Positions 31,562 to 33,071 of a DNA stretch of 33,071 nt are shown piece after piece. Both the position numbers and the translations under genes were made by a program. This DNA comes from Nonomuraea zeae (GTDB lineage: Bacteria > Actinomycetota > Actinomycetes > Streptosporangiales > Streptosporangiaceae). Position 1 is the first letter of the stretch; each line of letters opens with the position of its first letter. Location of the stretch: assembly GCF_005889725.1 (NCBI RefSeq), contig NZ_VCKX01000125.1, forward strand, positions 1 through 33,071, given 5' to 3'. The notes under the pieces are model-generated. The model had not been told where the DNA came from. It worked only from the letters and a program-made list of their open reading frames with translations, and searched no databases.

Positions 31562-31731
31562 CATACGACCTCGAGCGGGCAGCACCGATCACCACGCCGC
31601 ACCTGCCTCTGCATGATTATCCGTACCCATTTCTGCACGTGAACCAGTACGCCGACACGATGTCCCTGAAATGAGCGTGGAGCCTCCGGTAGAAGAGGTC
31701 TCACCACAAGATCTCAACCGGAAAGCTCCAC
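31562..31731 (+). other. Leader of the transposase gene with fold-back structure
   Basis: No gene. Bases 31676-31690 (CGTGGAGC then CTCCGGT) pair with 31717-31732 (ACCGG, three unpaired A, GCTCCACG). The right arm contains the transposase ribosome binding site (GGAAAG, 31720-31725) and reaches the GTG start. A second end-like sequence, GAGGTCTCACCACAAGATCTCA, lies in the loop from 31695. Confidence 0.6.
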
Positions 31732-32558
31732 GTGATCACCTATCGTGCCACGCTCGACGTCTCCCGGGACCTGGTTCGCCATGTCGCCACCCTCCTGGCC
31801 GCCGAACGCCGCCGGCGCGGCACCCGCGCCGACACCCGGGCACTGACCTGCTTCGGCCAAGCCGTGCTGGTCCTGCGCTGGTTTCGCGACCGCACCGACC
31901 CCACCGCCCTGGCCCGTGACCACCACATCTCTCGCGCAACCGCCTACCGCTACCTGGACGAGGCCATCGAGGATCTGGCCGACCAAGTACCCGACCTGCA
32001 CCAGTGCCTGCGCCACGCCCATGACCAGGGACTGCCCCACCTGATCTTGGACGGTACCGTCATCACCACCGACCGCTGTCGCGAGAAGATCACCAGCGTC
32101 AAAGGCGAGCCCATCGACCTGTGGTATTCGGGAAAGGCCCACCACACGGCGGCAACATCCAAGCGCTGTTCGCCCCCGACGGTATGCCGTTGTGGGTCTC
32201 CGACGTCGAGCCCGGATCGACCCACGACATCACCGCCGCCCGCATCCATGTCCTGCCGGCTCTGTATCCCGCCTGCGCCCGCGGCCTGCCCGTCCTGGCC
32301 GATCCTGGCTACGACGGTGCCGGGATCGGCGTGCGCATCCCCGTCCGCCAACCCGCCGACGGCAACGTCCTCGATGTCGACACCCGCACCCGCAACATGC
32401 TGCTGCGCGCGCTGCGCTGCCTGGGCGAACGCGGCTTCGCCCTGCTCACGCAACGCTGGCGCACCCTGCAGCGCATCACCGCCAGCCCCAGCAAGATCGG
32501 TGACATCGCCCGCGCCGCACTTGTCCTCACCCATTTCGAGCACGGCAGACTCATTTAA
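31732..32558 (+). CDS. IS5-family-like transposase, two frames joined by a -1 frameshift
   Basis: A DDE transposase of about 275 residues when the frames are joined. Frame A starts at GTG 31732 (GGAAAG six bases upstream): an HTH region (DHHISRATAYRYLDEAIEDL), then the first catalytic aspartate in HLILDGTVITTDR, then DLWYSGK. Frame B continues HGGNIQALFAPDGMPLWVSD and ends at 32558; its second aspartate is in VLADPGYDGAG, and the third acidic residue is unclear near the C-terminus. The frames meet at G GGA AAG (32130-32136), a canonical slippery heptamer that moves the ribosome back one base into frame B. Frame A alone would run on to 32580 as nonsense. It is probably intact; a one-base deletion is the alternative. 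Confidence 0.8.
32130..32136 (+). promoter_or_regulatory. -1 ribosomal frameshift site (GGGAAAG)
   Basis: X XXY YYZ heptamer in the right phase: zero-frame codons GGA AAG become GGG AAA after a one-base slip. The fused product keeps the spacing GK-3 residues-HGG expected for this transposase family. Confidence 0.7.
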
Positions 32559-33071
32559 GTTGCTGAGATCACCTCATTGACGTACTTGTACAGGTATACC
32601 GCGGTCTTCTTGAGCTGGGCGGCCGAGGCCTTGCCCGTACGGTGCCTTTCCGCGATGGCGACGGCCTGCTTCAGCGTCGTCTTGCCGTGCACCTTGGCCG
32701 AGCCGTTGTACACGCCGTGCGCGTAGTTCAGCCAGGCGGCCAGCAGCTCGCGGTCGAGCAGCGCCTTGGCGGACTTGCTCGTCGGCTTGAGCACCTTGTA
32801 CGCCTTGCCGAGCGAGCCGGCGTTGGTCAGCTCGGGGAAGATCTTGCTGCCGTTCTGGGCGAGGGCGAGGTAGCAGGTGAGCGTGGAGTCGCTCAGCGAG
32901 CCCTTGCCGCGCAGCATCTCGGTGGCCCAGGCCTTGGAGCTCAGCGGCTTGGTGCCCTTGCCGCGCACGCAGGTGTCGGGGACCGGGATCGGGTCACCGT
33001 CCACACCCGGGTTGTCACCGACGCCGGGGTCGTGCGTCGGGCTCTTGGTGGGGGTGGGCTGCGGCTTGGTG
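32555..33071 (-). CDS. Secreted-type protein, C-terminal part; 3' end altered by the insertion
   Basis: The gene enters from the right edge, so its start is not seen. The visible part begins with a Pro/Thr-rich linker (TKPQPTPTKSPTHDPG), typical of extracellular actinobacterial proteins. A helical domain of about 140 residues with two cysteines follows: DTCVRGKGTKPLSSKAW, then DSTLTCYLALAQNGSKIF and LLAAWLNYAHGVYNG. I do not recognise the domain. The natural end was YKYVNK-stop; the 2.7-kb insertion lies between the codon AAT (Asn) and AAG (Lys), so the gene now ends EVISAT, read from the inverted repeat. Only one residue is lost, so the protein may still work, but its terminator is now 2.7 kb away. 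Confidence 0.75.
   Translation of the reverse strand, partial: TKPQPTPTKSPTHDPGVGDNPGVDGDPIPVPDTCVRGKGTKPLSSKAWATEMLRGKGSLSDSTLTCYLALAQNGSKIFPELTNAGSLGKAYKVLKPTSKSAKALLDRELLAAWLNYAHGVYNGSAKVHGKTTLKQAVAIAERHRTGKASAAQLKKTAVYLYKYVNEVISAT
32564..32575 (-). repeat. Right terminal inverted repeat
   Basis: Reads GAGGTGATCTCA on the minus strand, identical to 29868-29879. It ends five bases after the transposase stop and is followed by ATT. Confidence 0.75.

Larger units (their letters stand above)
29868..32575. mobile_element. 2.7-kb insertion carrying an SDR/TetR pair and an IS5-like transposase
   Basis: Both ends carry the 12-bp sequence GAGGTGATCTCA in inverted orientation (29868-29879 and 32575-32564), and both are flanked by ATT (29865-29867, 32576-32578). 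Joining the flanks across one ATT restores YKYVNK-stop followed by an intrinsic terminator, so the segment is inserted DNA. Inside lie an SDR gene, a divergent TetR gene and a transposase. Three explanations fit: a transposon carrying passenger genes, a composite with a decayed left copy, or an IS whose ends captured neighbouring DNA. The transposase alone has no matching direct repeats next to it. Confidence 0.75.

Noticed and set aside
31695..32575. Transposase as a self-contained IS of about 880 bp with left end GAGGTCTCA at 31695
   Set aside because: Flanks of this shorter unit show no direct repeat (AGAA against ATT), and the fold-back arm lies outside it. The 2.7-kb boundaries explain the flanks better, though an older independent IS is not excluded.
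1..33071. tRNA, rRNA, riboswitch, CRISPR array or replication origin
   Set aside because: No cloverleaf, conserved rRNA stretch, riboswitch core, array or origin box cluster was recognised by eye; a covariance-model scan was not possible.

Overview
The window is very GC-rich with actinomycete codon usage, frequent GTG/TTG starts, several leaderless promoters and many TetR/MarR/ArsR/MerR regulators paired with efflux or enzyme genes. A glutamine-dependent NAD synthetase, a GlnA2-type enzyme, a 2-methylisoborneol (2-MIB) cluster and a SARP-like regulator point to a filamentous actinobacterium, most likely of the Streptosporangiales/Nonomuraea type. That placement is an inference from gene content; no rRNA or tRNA was seen.

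Layout. (1) 1-3.2 kb: a 14-TM DHA2 drug exporter with operator-like dyads upstream, two hairpins that may be an IS200/IS605-like scar, a TetR regulator and a leaderless GNAT. (2) 3.4-7.5 kb: three translationally coupled envelope genes (secreted membrane-anchored beta-helix protein, cupredoxin-like lipoprotein, polytopic membrane protein). (3) 7.5-11.5 kb: a drug-type ABC exporter divergent from a TetR regulator, then a DUF885-like peptidase remnant joined head to head with a second TetR gene; neither has a normal 5' end. (4) 11.5-14.7 kb: MerR regulator divergent from an atypical SDR with a MerR-style promoter between them, a GNAT gene cut off by the SDR, a MarR regulator and a polytopic membrane protein. 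(5) 14.8-18.6 kb: the 2-MIB operon, comprising a family 2B encapsulin shell with cyclic-nucleotide domain, 2-MIB synthase and geranyl diphosphate C-methyltransferase. (6) 18.6-25.2 kb: nadE; an unusual SARP-REC-LuxR fusion regulator with its histidine kinase; an MFS exporter divergent from an ArsR-type regulator. (7) 26.2-29.7 kb: an EF-hand protein coupled to a second terpene cyclase, divergent from glnA2; a YCII protein. (8) 29.8-33.1 kb: a 2.7-kb insertion flanked by 3-bp repeats and 12-bp inverted repeats. It carries an SDR/TetR pair and an IS5-like transposase whose two frames meet at a canonical -1 slippery heptamer. Removing it rebuilds the stop codon and terminator of a secreted-protein gene that runs off the right edge.

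How they work together. The clearest pathway is 2-MIB synthesis: the methyltransferase makes 2-methyl-GPP, the cyclase converts it, and the encapsulin probably houses the cyclase through its disordered N-terminus, which carries two copies of a short motif. The second terpene cyclase has an EF-hand partner instead, a pairing I do not recognise. The most interesting points for follow-up are the passenger-carrying insertion, the EF-hand/terpene cyclase pair, the SARP-response-regulator fusion, and the head-to-head double truncation near 10.9 kb.
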